Position numbers and translations under genes: made by a program
NCBI RefSeq assembly: GCF_012843675.1
Contig: NZ_JABAFO010000005.1
Span: forward strand, 1-64,000
Reading direction: 5' to 3'
DNA: 64,000 nt
Source of the DNA: Lactobacillus sp. MRS-253-APC-2B
GTDB lineage: Bacteria; Bacillota; Bacilli; Lactobacillales; Lactobacillaceae
Shown here: positions 48,491 to 59,821 of the stretch, piece after piece
Numbering within the stretch: position 1 is the first letter of the stretch
How the letters are laid out: each line of letters starts with the position of its first letter
The notes under the pieces: model-generated
Database searches by the model: none
Seen by the model: only the letters and a program-made list of their open reading frames with translations
Told to the model about the DNA's origin: nothing

Positions 48491-49703
48491 AATTTCTGTT
48501 TCCTAAAAATGCTTGATTATATTCTTCAGTAATCAATTGCCAACTATAGGCATCTTTAATTCGTTGCTTAGCCTTGTTACCGAAACATTCAATCTGTTCA
48601 GGTGTCATTTGCTGAGTCTTATTCAATAACTCACTTAATGATCCTGAATCCTTAGTCCAATATAATGCTGCATCTTGGGCGACTTCGCGGTTAAAGCCGA
48701 CGTCATACAATAAATTCAGCTTTGTACTGCCAAGAGCTTCTAACAAGGACGGATTGGTACCGCCAACTGAATGTCCATGTAAGTAGCCAAATGCATTTTC
48801 TCGAATATATTTCAGCAATTCACCATCATAAACCGTACCGACAAACTTGATTCGTGCATCTTGATCAAAATGAGTCTCTGCCTTAAGGTCATCATAGAAT
48901 TGGTTATGTTCAACATTGGTAATCAATACTAAATCCTTGTCAACCTTACTCTTCATAAACTCTTTGATCATGGTTGCGTAATTGTTTTCGGGTACAAAAC
49001 GACCAACTACTAAGAAATAGTTGTTTTCTTGAACATTATGTTGCTGATACCAAGCTCGCACTTTAGCATCATCTGTTTTTAAGCTGGTTGCCGTTACATC
49101 AGCTCCATAAGCGATAAACGTAGTCTTGGGATGATATTTGGCATAGGTAGTCTGGATATATTTTTCAATATTAACTGAGTCACAAATTAGCAGATCAGCA
49201 TGCTTAACCATTCCAGCCTCGGAAACTTTCCAGTATTTCCGTACTGGCTTAGACCATTTAGCCCGCATCCATTCATGACCATCAGGATTAACAAAAACTT
49301 GTCCCCCAAGCTGATGCAGCTGCTTAACGTATTTATTTACAAACGGCCCAATTCGACAAGCCAAGACATAAACAATTGGATGCTTGATTTGTTGAAGTTT
49401 GATTTGTCGGATACATTCTTTAAATGCGGCAATATCATAGTAAATTGCTTGAGCTGATTTAAGCTTTTCCGAAACGTCAACCTTAAAACAATCGGCATTG
49501 TAATAGATAAAATGATGATCATCAATCGTCTTGGCGTTTGGCAGCTTGGTTTCGTCCATTGCTCCTTGGCCATTATATTTGCAGGCAATGTGATACTTAA
49601 TCTGCTTATTGTTACGATCAGTTTCAATCAGCTTTTTTAAAAAGGTCTCATATCCGCCATAGTTACCAATTCCTTTGGCACCAATAATAAATACGTCTTG
49701 CAT
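48477..49703 (-). CDS. Rhamnosyltransferase-like GT4 glycosyltransferase (DUF1972)
   Basis: The 408-residue protein has an N-terminal domain starting QDVFIIGAKGIGNYGGYETF, typical of DUF1972/Cps2T-type transferases. A GT-B C-terminal half follows, with VVGRFVPENNYATMIKEF (about residues 230-247) and HGHSVGGTNPSLLEALG (about 309-325). Relatives transfer rhamnose as the second sugar of the repeat. The gene lies directly downstream of rmlA-C-B. Its composition is intermediate between the rml genes and the AT-rich genes beyond. Confidence 0.85.
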   Translation of the reverse strand: MQDVFIIGAKGIGNYGGYETFLKKLIETDRNNKQIKYHIACKYNGQGAMDETKLPNAKTIDDHHFIYYNADCFKVDVSEKLKSAQAIYYDIAAFKECIRQIKLQQIKHPIVYVLACRIGPFVNKYVKQLHQLGGQVFVNPDGHEWMRAKWSKPVRKYWKVSEAGMVKHADLLICDSVNIEKYIQTTYAKYHPKTTFIAYGADVTATSLKTDDAKVRAWYQQHNVQENNYFLVVGRFVPENNYATMIKEFMKSKVDKDLVLITNVEHNQFYDDLKAETHFDQDARIKFVGTVYDGELLKYIRENAFGYLHGHSVGGTNPSLLEALGSTKLNLLYDVGFNREVAQDAALYWTKDSGSLSELLNKTQQMTPEQIECFGNKAKQRIKDAYSWQLITEEYNQAFLGNRNYEIK

Positions 49704-49802
49704 CCTTCGTTATCCATTCCCTTTTTCATATTAAAAATTTCTCCTACCCCAGTAACGAGACCTTCATAAGAGAAATTCAATTCATCTATGTGTTATCTGT
49801 TT

Positions 49803-51436
<1,634 letters not shown>

Positions 51437-51439
51437 AGT

Positions 51440-52309
51440 CTATTTCTCCTCTGCCAAACGCAATAAGTACTGACCATAGTCGTTTTTCTTTAATGGCTGT
51501 GCCAGTCGAATCAGTTGTTCTTTATTAATGTATCCCATCCGGTAGGCAATTTCTTCAATTGCCGCAACCTTCAGATTTTGCCGTTTCTCAATCGTGGCGA
51601 TAAAATTGGCTGCTTCCAGCATTGAGTCGTGCGTGCCAGTATCAAGCCAAGCATAGCCGCGACCCATCAACTGCACGTCCAGCTGGTCACGTTTTAAGTA
51701 CTCTTTATTGACATCAGTGATTTCTAATTCTCCTCGTGCCGATGGTTGAATATGCTTAGCAATCTCAACGACATCATTATCATAGAAGTAAAGCCCAGTC
51801 ACTGCATAATTGCTCTTAGGCTGTTTTGGTTTTTCTTCCAATGAGAGGGCATGCATATTTTCATCAAACTCAACGACGCCAAAACGTTTGGGGTCATTGA
51901 CATGGTAGCCAAACACCGTTGCCCCACTCTCTTTTCGCGCGGCATTTTGAACCAGCTTGGAAAGTCCCGAGCCATAGTAGATGTTGTCGCCTAAAACCAA
52001 TGCAACTGAATCATTGCCAATAAAATCTTCACCTAAAATAAATGCTTCGGCCAAGCCATTTGGATGTTCCTGTATTTGATAGGAAAAGCTCATTCCAATT
52101 TCTGAACCGTCCCCCAACAATTCTTCAAACAACGGCAAATATTCTGGCGTTGAAATTACCAAAACCTCACGAATCCCTGCCAACATCAAAGTTGACAATG
52201 GATAATAAATCATCGGCTTATCATAAACCGGAATCAATTGCTTAGAAATACCACGGGTAATTGGGTAGAGCCGTGTGCCGCTACCCCCGGCTAAAATAAT
52301 ACCTTTCAT
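51440..52309 (-). CDS. rmlA: Glucose-1-phosphate thymidylyltransferase
   Basis: RmlA (289 residues) makes dTDP-glucose. The nucleotide loop [16 protein letters not shown] starts at residue 3, with [16 protein letters not shown] and [13 protein letters not shown] (about 106-118) following. GLAWLDTG-like sequence ([15 protein letters not shown]) lies near residue 221. It feeds rmlC, rmlB and the distant rmlD. Confidence 0.96.
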   Translation of the reverse strand: MKGIILAGGSGTRLYPITRGISKQLIPVYDKPMIYYPLSTLMLAGIREVLVISTPEYLPLFEELLGDGSEIGMSFSYQIQEHPNGLAEAFILGEDFIGNDSVALVLGDNIYYGSGLSKLVQNAARKESGATVFGYHVNDPKRFGVVEFDENMHALSLEEKPKQPKSNYAVTGLYFYDNDVVEIAKHIQPSARGELEITDVNKEYLKRDQLDVQLMGRGYAWLDTGTHDSMLEAANFIATIEKRQNLKVAAIEEIAYRMGYINKEQLIRLAQPLKKNDYGQYLLRLAEEK

Positions 52310-52331
52310 TATCTATGTATTCTCCTAACTC

Positions 52332-52988
52332 CTAATATGCACTATTAGGAAAGATCATAATTTTAACCGTCATAAAGATAATCCAGCCGTCATACCAAAA
52401 ACTGGCTTTATTTATGTATTCAATATCTAAACTGACCATTTCATCAAAACTGGCCTTATTGCGAACCGTTGCCTGCCAAAGTCCCGTACAACCCGGCGTA
52501 ACCAACAATCGCTGCTTATCATAATCAGTATATTCAGCGACCTCGCTTGGTAGCGGTGGTCGTGGCCCAACCAGACTCATATCCCCCACGAGGACGTTAA
52601 CCAATTGTGGCAGTTCGTCTAAGCTGTATTTACGGATCCATTTGCCGGTTTTAGTAACCCGAGGATCTTCCTTCATCTTAAACATCGCACCTTCAACCTC
52701 ATTCTGGTCGAGCAGCTGTTGTTTAATCTGATCGGCATTCTGTACCATTGACCGAAATTTGTACATCTTAAATGGCTTTTCGTTTTTGCCAAGCCGAGTC
52801 TGTGAATAAAATACTGGACCACCATCTTCAAGCTTGATCCGCAATGCAATCACTAAAAACAATGGCGAAAGTAGCACTAAGGCAAGCAAGCTGGCAATCA
52901 AATCAAAGCCGCGTTTACAGACTCGATAAAACAGCCGCTTTTTTACGCGCTGTTGATTGACATATGCTTTAGTTTTTGTTGCCATCAT
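52332..52988 (-). CDS. Undecaprenyl-phosphate sugar phosphotransferase (priming enzyme)
   Basis: The 218-residue enzyme starts EPS assembly by placing a sugar phosphate on undecaprenyl phosphate. It is the short form with one membrane helix (about residues 28-50) and the catalytic domain: FYSQTRLGKNEKPFKMYKFRSM (about 80-101), SLDELPQLVNVLVGDMSLVGPRPPLP (about 142-167). Donor sugar (galactose or glucose) cannot be read from sequence. AGGAGG lies 9 bases before ATG 52988. Confidence 0.92.
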   Translation of the reverse strand: MMATKTKAYVNQQRVKKRLFYRVCKRGFDLIASLLALVLLSPLFLVIALRIKLEDGGPVFYSQTRLGKNEKPFKMYKFRSMVQNADQIKQQLLDQNEVEGAMFKMKEDPRVTKTGKWIRKYSLDELPQLVNVLVGDMSLVGPRPPLPSEVAEYTDYDKQRLLVTPGCTGLWQATVRNKASFDEMVSLDIEYINKASFWYDGWIIFMTVKIMIFPNSAY

Positions 52989-53044
52989 TACACGATTCCT
53001 CCTCCCTTAATCATCCTCTTTAGTCGAAAAGAGGGGCGAGGTTA

Positions 53045-53054
53045 CCCCCCCCCC
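53045..53054. repeat. C10 homopolymer tract (G10 on the coding strand)
   Basis: A run of ten C lies between the tyrosine phosphatase gene and the priming transferase gene. On the transcribed strand the run reads GGCG followed by G and pairs partly with CCTCGCC before TCTTTT, making a terminator-like hairpin. Such runs can change length by slippage and are also prone to sequencing error. Confidence 0.6.
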
Positions 53055-53069
53055 GCCTAATTTTCTTAA

Positions 53070-53840
53070 CTAAAAGAACCAAAAACGTTTCTTTTTAGGC
53101 AGCGGCTGCCAATCTAAATTAACCTGATCCCCATTAATAATGTCGCGCGCGTTTTGTTCATATGTATCGGCCAGCTCAGCACCAAATTCGCCACGCAGTT
53201 TCTGCAACGCTTCGCTGAGCTCATATTCGCGATGACTCAAGGCATGCGCGTCGGAGGCAAAGATGGCTCCCTGCCCGGCCTTGATCATACTGGTCGTCAC
53301 CTTTTCAATCTTTTTGCCGAACCGGCCCAGATAGCTGCTGGACGTCAATTGGGTCAGACATCCCTGTTCCAAAAACGGCTGCAGTCTTTCCGGATGTTCC
53401 AGCAGCTCGGCATTCCGTTCGGGGTGGACGATAATCGGCACGATACCTTGCTGCCGCAGCTTAAAAACCATTTCCTTCGCGTACTGCGGCACTTCTTGGC
53501 TGGGAAACTCCAGCAGCATGTAGCGCCCGCCTTCATCCGCGAACAAAATATCGTCTTTACGCAAGGCTTCCAATAGCTCGCCATTAATCCGAACTTCTTG
53601 ACCCGGAAAAACCGTTAATGGAATATCCTTTTCCTTCAAGGCTTGTTGAAAATCTGCCGTCAGCTGCAGTACATCGGCTTTATGATTGAGATAGTGCCCA
53701 TTCATATGATGCGGCGTCAATAATGCATGCGTTACGCCATCATTAACCGCGTCTTGAGCCAGTTTTAAAGAAGTCGCGAGGTCCGGTGAACCATCATCCA
53801 CGCCTGGCAACAAGTGACAATGTAGATCGACTAAAACCAT
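53070..53840 (-). CDS. cpsB: CpsB/Wzb-type PHP tyrosine phosphatase
   Basis: The 256-residue manganese-dependent phosphatase of the PHP family begins VDLHCHLLPGVDDGSPD, with further metal ligands in LLTPHHMNGHY (about residues 40-50), IIVHPERN (about 135-142) and FASDAHALSHR (about 194-204). It dephosphorylates the CpsD kinase tail to regulate EPS assembly. It follows cpsD by 30 bases. Confidence 0.93.
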   Translation of the reverse strand: MVLVDLHCHLLPGVDDGSPDLATSLKLAQDAVNDGVTHALLTPHHMNGHYLNHKADVLQLTADFQQALKEKDIPLTVFPGQEVRINGELLEALRKDDILFADEGGRYMLLEFPSQEVPQYAKEMVFKLRQQGIVPIIVHPERNAELLEHPERLQPFLEQGCLTQLTSSSYLGRFGKKIEKVTTSMIKAGQGAIFASDAHALSHREYELSEALQKLRGEFGAELADTYEQNARDIINGDQVNLDWQPLPKKKRFWFF

Positions 53841-53870
53841 CCTGATTCACCCTTCCTGCTTTTAATACGA

Positions 53871-54629
53871 CTAGTTTTCCGATTCCTTTTCATAGCCATA
53901 GCCATAACCGTAGCCATAGCCATAACCGTAGCCGGCGTCATCTTCTGGTACGACGTCATTCATAACGTAGCCTAATAGATGCGCTTGACTCATCTTCAAT
54001 AACTCAACGGCCCGCCGCACACCGGCTTTTTGCGTGACACCTTGGCGAACGACTAGAACCACGCCGTCCACGCTGCCCGCGATCGTTTGCGTATCGGTAA
54101 CTTCCAGCATTGGCGGCACGTCTAATACGACCAGGTCGTATTGGGCCTGCACGGCTTCCAAAAGCACCTTCATCCGTTGTGAGCTCAACAGTTCGGCTGG
54201 ATTTGGCGGTACCGCCCCGCTTGGCAGCAGGTCTAGTCCTTCAATGCCGCTTTCCTGAATCACAGCGTTCAAGTTGACTTCTGCCTGATCACTGCTCAAG
54301 ACCGTTGACAATCCTTCTTGACCGGTTAGATCAAAAGTCGAGTACAGCGTTGGGCGGCGCATGTCGGCGTCAATCAGCAGTACGCTCTTGCCTTCTTGTG
54401 CCCAGACAATCGCCAGGTTGGCCGCGACGGTACTTTTCCCTTCACTGATGTTAGCGGAGGTAAAAGCAATCGTCTTTAAGCTGCGGTCCACGGCCATGAA
54501 GTGAATGTTGGTTCGCACGGTCCGAAACTGTTCCGCGGCCACGCTCTTAGGCTTAGCCACCGTGATCAGCTTAGCGCCGTTTTTCATCGTACTATTGTCA
54601 ACTCGCGACTTGCGTTTGAATATCCCCAT
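53871..54629 (-). CDS. cpsD: CpsD-type tyrosine autokinase
   Basis: The 252-residue BY-kinase has Walker A SEGKSTVAANLA (about residues 62-73), Walker A' LLIDADMRRPTLY (about 87-99) and Walker B VVLDVPPMLE (about 165-174). The C-terminus is an uninterrupted Gly-Tyr alternation with seven Tyr, the autophosphorylation cluster. ATG 54629 is preferred over the ATG one codon earlier because GGAGG lies 6 bases upstream. With CpsC and CpsB it forms the phosphoregulatory module of EPS chain-length control. Confidence 0.93.
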   Translation of the reverse strand: MGIFKRKSRVDNSTMKNGAKLITVAKPKSVAAEQFRTVRTNIHFMAVDRSLKTIAFTSANISEGKSTVAANLAIVWAQEGKSVLLIDADMRRPTLYSTFDLTGQEGLSTVLSSDQAEVNLNAVIQESGIEGLDLLPSGAVPPNPAELLSSQRMKVLLEAVQAQYDLVVLDVPPMLEVTDTQTIAGSVDGVVLVVRQGVTQKAGVRRAVELLKMSQAHLLGYVMNDVVPEDDAGYGYGYGYGYGYGYEKESEN

Positions 54630-54641
54630 CATAACCCTCCT

Positions 54642-55499
54642 TTAGACTCGACGCGTCTGCGTGTTTTGTGAACGCCGCTTGATTGAGAAACCGTCATCCA
54701 AGTTGATGTGCGTGATCGTTCCCAAATTCGTCAAGCCCAATTCATCAACCATAAAGTCGTTGTCTCGAACACTGGTATCCATCAGATCCCGCATCAAGAC
54801 GATCATAAAGCTGAGCAGGAGGCCCAAAACAGCCCCCGCCAGCGTAAACAGCTTAACGTTAGGCGATGATGGCTTATTTGGCGTTGTGGCCCGTGCGACG
54901 ATCGTGACATTGTTGACGTTCATGATCTTCTTGATTCTGTTTTTAAAGACCTGCGCAATCGTATTGGCGGCCGCTGCCGACTTCTTAGGATTATCGGTTT
55001 CCACGCTGACGGAGAATACCTGTGAGTTGGTCTGCGTCTTGATCGTGATTGCGTCTGACAGCTGGCTGGTCGTCATACTGTAGCCTTGACCAGTGTGTTC
55101 CACCTTCGCTGGTTTGGCCGCGCTAACCAGCCGCTTGGTCCCATCGGCCAGCGTCTTGTACTTAGCTGGCTGGGCCTTGCGAATGACCTTAACTGGGTTG
55201 GCCAGTTCTTTTTTGGTTTCTTTCAAGATCACTGGGCTGGTAATGATGTCCTTATAGGTGTTGATCATTTGAACGTCGGCCTGCTGGTTGGCATAGGCTT
55301 GACCATTGGCATCATTATCGTGTTTTTGATTAACCAATAATTGCGTAGTCGCCGTGTACTTCGGCGTCATAATAAATTTTGAAACGATAAAGCCGGCCAA
55401 AGCCAAAACAATCGTACAGGTAATCAAAAACTTCAGATGTTTACGGCACAGATTGAACAGGCGTCGCAAATCGATCGTATTGTTGCTGCTGTTTTCCAC
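54642..55499 (-). CDS. cpsC: CpsC/Wzz-type chain-length regulator
   Basis: The 285-residue membrane protein has two transmembrane segments (about residues 33-52 and 222-243) flanking an extracytoplasmic Wzz domain, with PSSPNVKLFTLAGAVLG near the second. It is the adaptor that activates CpsD and sets polymer length. A GTG start at 55499 has AGGAGG 6 bases upstream. It follows the LCP gene by 12 bases. Confidence 0.92.
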   Translation of the reverse strand: MENSSNNTIDLRRLFNLCRKHLKFLITCTIVLALAGFIVSKFIMTPKYTATTQLLVNQKHDNDANGQAYANQQADVQMINTYKDIITSPVILKETKKELANPVKVIRKAQPAKYKTLADGTKRLVSAAKPAKVEHTGQGYSMTTSQLSDAITIKTQTNSQVFSVSVETDNPKKSAAAANTIAQVFKNRIKKIMNVNNVTIVARATTPNKPSSPNVKLFTLAGAVLGLLLSFMIVLMRDLMDTSVRDNDFMVDELGLTNLGTITHINLDDGFSIKRRSQNTQTRRV

Positions 55500-55511
55500 T
55501 TTTTTCCTCCT

Positions 55512-56522
55512 TTAATCAGTCACGCTGACGTGTTTAAGCTGCAGGGCATCGCGAATCTCATCCGACACGCGCTGCATTTCGCTGGTTGGCACGATTTCAA
55601 ACGACTCGCCGCCTTCACTGTCGCCATGGCCCTGCGCGTGGTCAGAAACCACTTTGCCATTGGCCTTGCGATACTTCATGGCTAACGTTGCCATGTCGCT
55701 GAACGTCAGATTAGTCTTGGACTGATCAGCAATTGAATTTAAGAATTTTTGGTTGAGCACTGACTTATATGAGGCAGCTTCCTTCACTAAAGCCGTGATG
55801 ACCAGGCGCTGGCGTTCTTGGCGGCCATAGTCGCCTTGCGGATCATCATAGCGCATCCGACTGAAGGCCAGGGCTTTGGCACCATTCATGTGGTACGTCT
55901 GGCCCTTTTTAAAGCTGTAGCCTTCATAGTCAAACGTCAATGGCGAAGTCACGCTGACGCCGCCAACTTGATTGATGGCTTTTTCCATGCCGCCCATATT
56001 GACCATTACATAGTAGTCAATTGGCACGTTAAAGTATTTTTGAACAGTATTGATGGTTTCTTTAACCCCACCATATGTATAGGCCGCGTTGATCTTAGCC
56101 GGTGAATATTCCGCGTAGCCAGGCAGATTAACCTTCATATCCCGTGGCAGGCTGACAATCGTAGTCGTCTTTTTTTGCGGATTGAGCGTCATCATCATGA
56201 TCGTATCCGTTCGCCCTTTATAGTCGCGGCCCAATGCTCCCGTATCGGTACCCAAGAGCAGGATATTGATCGGCTTGCCCTGTTTGAGGACCTTGTCAGC
56301 ATTTCGGTACGTCTTGGCGCCTGATTCGCTATACATATTATCTGTAGCAACGTGGACGTTTCGCCAGGCAACCCCCGCGAAAATCAAAGCGAGAATCACC
56401 AAAAGTCCAATAAATGACCACAAAATCTTCAAACCTAATCGTTTCCGACGATGGTGATGATGATGGTGGTGATGGTGGTGCGAATGGTGCACTGGTTGAT
56501 TTTGATTCGATTCTTCATTCAT
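55512..56522 (-). CDS. LytR-CpsA-Psr (LCP) ligase with a His-rich N-terminus
   Basis: The 336-residue membrane protein has one transmembrane helix (about residues 31-52) and an extracytoplasmic LCP domain: LLLGTDTGALGRDYKGRTDTIMMMTLNP-like sequence (about 89-116), SLPRDMKVNLPGY (about 123-135) and FSRMRYDDPQGDYGRQERQR (about 217-236) with the conserved Arg residues. LCP enzymes attach polymers to the cell wall. The cytoplasmic N-terminus holds a run of about twelve His, with a Ser inside, before RRKR. It is the first gene of the EPS operon. Confidence 0.93.
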   Translation of the reverse strand: MNEESNQNQPVHHSHHHHHHHHHHRRKRLGLKILWSFIGLLVILALIFAGVAWRNVHVATDNMYSESGAKTYRNADKVLKQGKPINILLLGTDTGALGRDYKGRTDTIMMMTLNPQKKTTTIVSLPRDMKVNLPGYAEYSPAKINAAYTYGGVKETINTVQKYFNVPIDYYVMVNMGGMEKAINQVGGVSVTSPLTFDYEGYSFKKGQTYHMNGAKALAFSRMRYDDPQGDYGRQERQRLVITALVKEAASYKSVLNQKFLNSIADQSKTNLTFSDMATLAMKYRKANGKVVSDHAQGHGDSEGGESFEIVPTSEMQRVSDEIRDALQLKHVSVTD

Positions 56523-56572
56523 ATTTACATAGTCCCATTTTTAAAAAAATTTTTACATCTACATACCTTAAA

Positions 56573-56601
56573 ATTATCTATGCTCAGCCCCCAAAAATCA
56601 A
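56573..56601 (-). promoter_or_regulatory. EPS operon promoter
   Basis: On the minus strand: TTGATT (56596-56601), a 17-base spacer, GATAAT (56573-56578), about 50 bp before the LCP gene. The -35 sits in the tail of the upstream hairpin. Confidence 0.55.
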
Positions 56602-56646
56602 GGCGCCAACCCCCTTATATACTGCTATATCAGGGATTAACGCCTT
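56600..56646 (-). terminator. Terminator upstream of the EPS operon
   Basis: On the minus strand AAGGCG-(TT)AATCCC pairs with GGGGTTGGCGCCTT around a loop of about 15 bases, followed by ATTTTT. It lies about 130 bases after the Ser-rich gene and just ahead of the EPS promoter, so it insulates the EPS operon. Confidence 0.65.
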
Positions 56647-56772
56647 ATTTATTAAACTTTTCATTTATTGTTTTATATGCACAGATGCATTACATTACCG
56701 CTCCACGTACGGATTATTTATAATTTATAAATAATTTTATTAAATAAATTTATTGGATAAAATTTTCATAGA

Positions 56773-57381
56773 TTATTGACTAATTCCACGCACTGTTAAG
56801 TCTTTATCAATGGTTTGGTCGCCGTTATGCGCAGTAACGTGGTACTTACCCGGCTTTTTAAAGTTATAGGTCTGATCAGCGCCTTGTGCGTTGCCGTTTA
56901 AGGTCGTCACCACGTTGTTATTACTGTCCTTGATTTCAAACTGGGTATTAGCTGGTGCCTTAAAGCTGACGGTCGCGTCTCCAGTCTTATTTAATGAAAC
57001 ATCGGTCGGAAAATCAACCTGTAGCTGACTGCTGGAACTCGATGAACTGGATGATGAAGATGATGAACCAGACTGTGAACTGCTGGCAGTCGAAGAAGCC
57101 GCCTTGGCAGTCGTAGAACTGGACTGAGCCTTGCTGATCTTGGTTGAGGCATGTTCGGTTGCTGATTGATGCTGCACCGTACCGGTTGTTTTGCCGTCTG
57201 GTGCTGTAAATGTGCCAACCAGGCCAATTACAAACAGAATGATCAGTCCCCAGTTCATCACTACCTGTCCTTTGCTGATTGATGCTTGGGCATTTCGTTT
57301 TAAGCGCCGGGTCTGGTAAATCCATACGGCAACAAAACAAATTGCGGCTAAAATCATCAACAAAATGAACAGTTTCTTCAT
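56773..57381 (-). CDS. Membrane-anchored protein with Ser-rich linker and Ig-like domain
   Basis: A 202-residue protein I cannot assign to a named family. It has two hydrophobic helices (about residues 3-23 and 43-60) separated by a basic segment. A Ser/Thr/Ala-rich linker with a long poly-Ser stretch follows (about 70-118), then a C-terminal beta-sandwich-like domain of about 80 residues (VDFPTDVSLNKTGDATVSFK, PGKYHVTAHNGD). The ribosome-binding site is poor. It may be an envelope protein; a link to the adjacent EPS operon is only positional. Confidence 0.55.
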   Translation of the reverse strand: MKKLFILLMILAAICFVAVWIYQTRRLKRNAQASISKGQVVMNWGLIILFVIGLVGTFTAPDGKTTGTVQHQSATEHASTKISKAQSSSTTAKAASSTASSSQSGSSSSSSSSSSSSSQLQVDFPTDVSLNKTGDATVSFKAPANTQFEIKDSNNNVVTTLNGNAQGADQTYNFKKPGKYHVTAHNGDQTIDKDLTVRGISQ

Positions 57382-57584
57382 TATTATATTCTTACTTTTT
57401 TGAAGTTTTACTAATTAATATCCTACCATATTATCAGATATTTTTTGACTGATTCAGATAACTGAAACAATCGGTATGTAAGTTAGGCCGCGTATTGCCA
57501 AAATTCTAAAGCAACCGTTCACCGCAAGCAATTATATCGTCCTGGCCTGCCACATCATCACTAAAGCATAGTATTTAAGACAGT

Positions 57585-57622
57585 AAAAAAAAGCGCCGGT
57601 TATCACTGACTCAGCGCTTTTT
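57585..57622 (-). terminator. Terminator of guaB
   Basis: AAAAAGCGCTG and GCGCTTTTTTT arms, about 15 bases after the guaB stop. The stretch 57382-57584 shows nothing else. Confidence 0.85.
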
Positions 57623-57636
57623 ATAATCTGAACTGC

Positions 57637-58803
<1,167 letters not shown>

Positions 58804-58891
58804 TTAAATATTAGCTACTACCTTACTAGGTTTTTAACGATTGGTCAACGAATAATCGTGATTCTAACATAATTCTAATAATATTTTTCAG

Positions 58892-58904
58892 ATCGTTCGG
58901 ATTT
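58892..58904. promoter_or_regulatory. PurR-box-like site upstream of guaB
   Basis: The minus strand reads AAATCCGAACGAT, a 12 of 13 match to the PurBox consensus, about 110 bp before guaB. A single site; PurR action here is inference. Confidence 0.35.
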
Positions 58905-58969
58905 AACACCTTTTAATCACTGTTTTAGGACCAAATCACAAATCTGTCGACGATAAATTCTGACGATTT

Positions 58970-59010
58970 AAAAAAGCACCGCGTTTCACGTGGAACCGCG
59001 ATGCTGATTT
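58970..59010 (-). terminator. Terminator of the DUF1129 gene
   Basis: On the minus strand AGCATCGCG pairs with CGCGGTGCT and is followed by TTTTTT, directly after the stop codon. The loop is the parS-like sequence. Confidence 0.8.
58982..58997. promoter_or_regulatory. parS site (ParB-binding)
   Basis: The minus strand reads GGTTCCACGTGAAACG, 14 of 16 positions identical to the ParB/Spo0J consensus TGTTCCACGTGAAACA. Only the two outer bases differ. It lies 2-3 kb from parB and noc, in the region near oriC where parS sites cluster. Confidence 0.7.
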
Positions 59011-59787
59011 TTATTGCCGTTGCTGACGGCGTGGTGAAAAGGCACTGGTAATGTGGTAGCGACCCCGCAGCCAAATGTCGATTGCAAAGGCAGCCACACC
59101 CAAGATCAGGTAGAACCATTGATTCAGGCGTGGGTTGACGCTGTTTGGCATCATAGCCGTCAGAATGTAGATCAGAATCCACATTACCAGACCGCTGACT
59201 ACCGTAACGATCCGGGCCCATAATGGCCGCTTGACGTACTTGCCCTCGGCGTTTTTGACCGGCAGCATGTACTTAGCAATCCAGCCAAACAGAATCCCAC
59301 CGGTAATAGCCACCAGAATAATTGAGGTGATCCCCATGTTACCATTGTGGGCTACCTTCATTGCTTGTGGCGAGATCCAGTCCATCAGCCCGAACATAAA
59401 GGTAAAGATGGCAAAGAACATGATCCCGTTATCCAGGGCCATCAGCTTTAATGAGGTTTGCGTCTGTGCCTTTTCCGTTGGTTCTGGATGCAGCAGAGCG
59501 TGGGCCCGCTGCGTTGGCGTACCAAATAAGCCACGGGCGGTTTGACCAGACTTTTGGCCTTCTTGCAAAGCTTTGATCGTTTCTTCAAGCATGGCTGGCT
59601 TCTTGGCCGGGTCGGCTCCTTGAGCGTCCAGCTGCTTGTTTAGTTGAAACATAAATTCTTCGTTTTTGCGCGTCAGATTATATTGCGTAAAGGCCCGTGC
59701 TGTTTCTTGACGTTGGTCTTTGGCATATTCTTTTTGTCGCTGGCCGGCAGCGGCATTACGTGGTTGTTGTTCTTTTGATTCAGCCAA
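59011..59787 (-). CDS. DUF1129 family membrane protein
   Basis: The 258-residue protein has a charged cytosolic N-terminal half (about residues 1-110, rich in Gln, Lys and Arg, helical) and a C-terminal membrane half with about four to five hydrophobic segments (about 118-138, 148-170, 188-210 and 222-238). This layout matches the DUF1129 family of lactobacilli, found beside ychF near oriC; the function is unknown. The start is a TTG at 59787 with GAGGA upstream. It ends in the terminator that holds parS. Confidence 0.75.
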   Translation of the reverse strand: MAESKEQQPRNAAAGQRQKEYAKDQRQETARAFTQYNLTRKNEEFMFQLNKQLDAQGADPAKKPAMLEETIKALQEGQKSGQTARGLFGTPTQRAHALLHPEPTEKAQTQTSLKLMALDNGIMFFAIFTFMFGLMDWISPQAMKVAHNGNMGITSIILVAITGGILFGWIAKYMLPVKNAEGKYVKRPLWARIVTVVSGLVMWILIYILTAMMPNSVNPRLNQWFYLILGVAAFAIDIWLRGRYHITSAFSPRRQQRQ

Positions 59788-59821
59788 GATGTTCTTCCTC
59801 TCTAGTTTAATGATTCAATGA

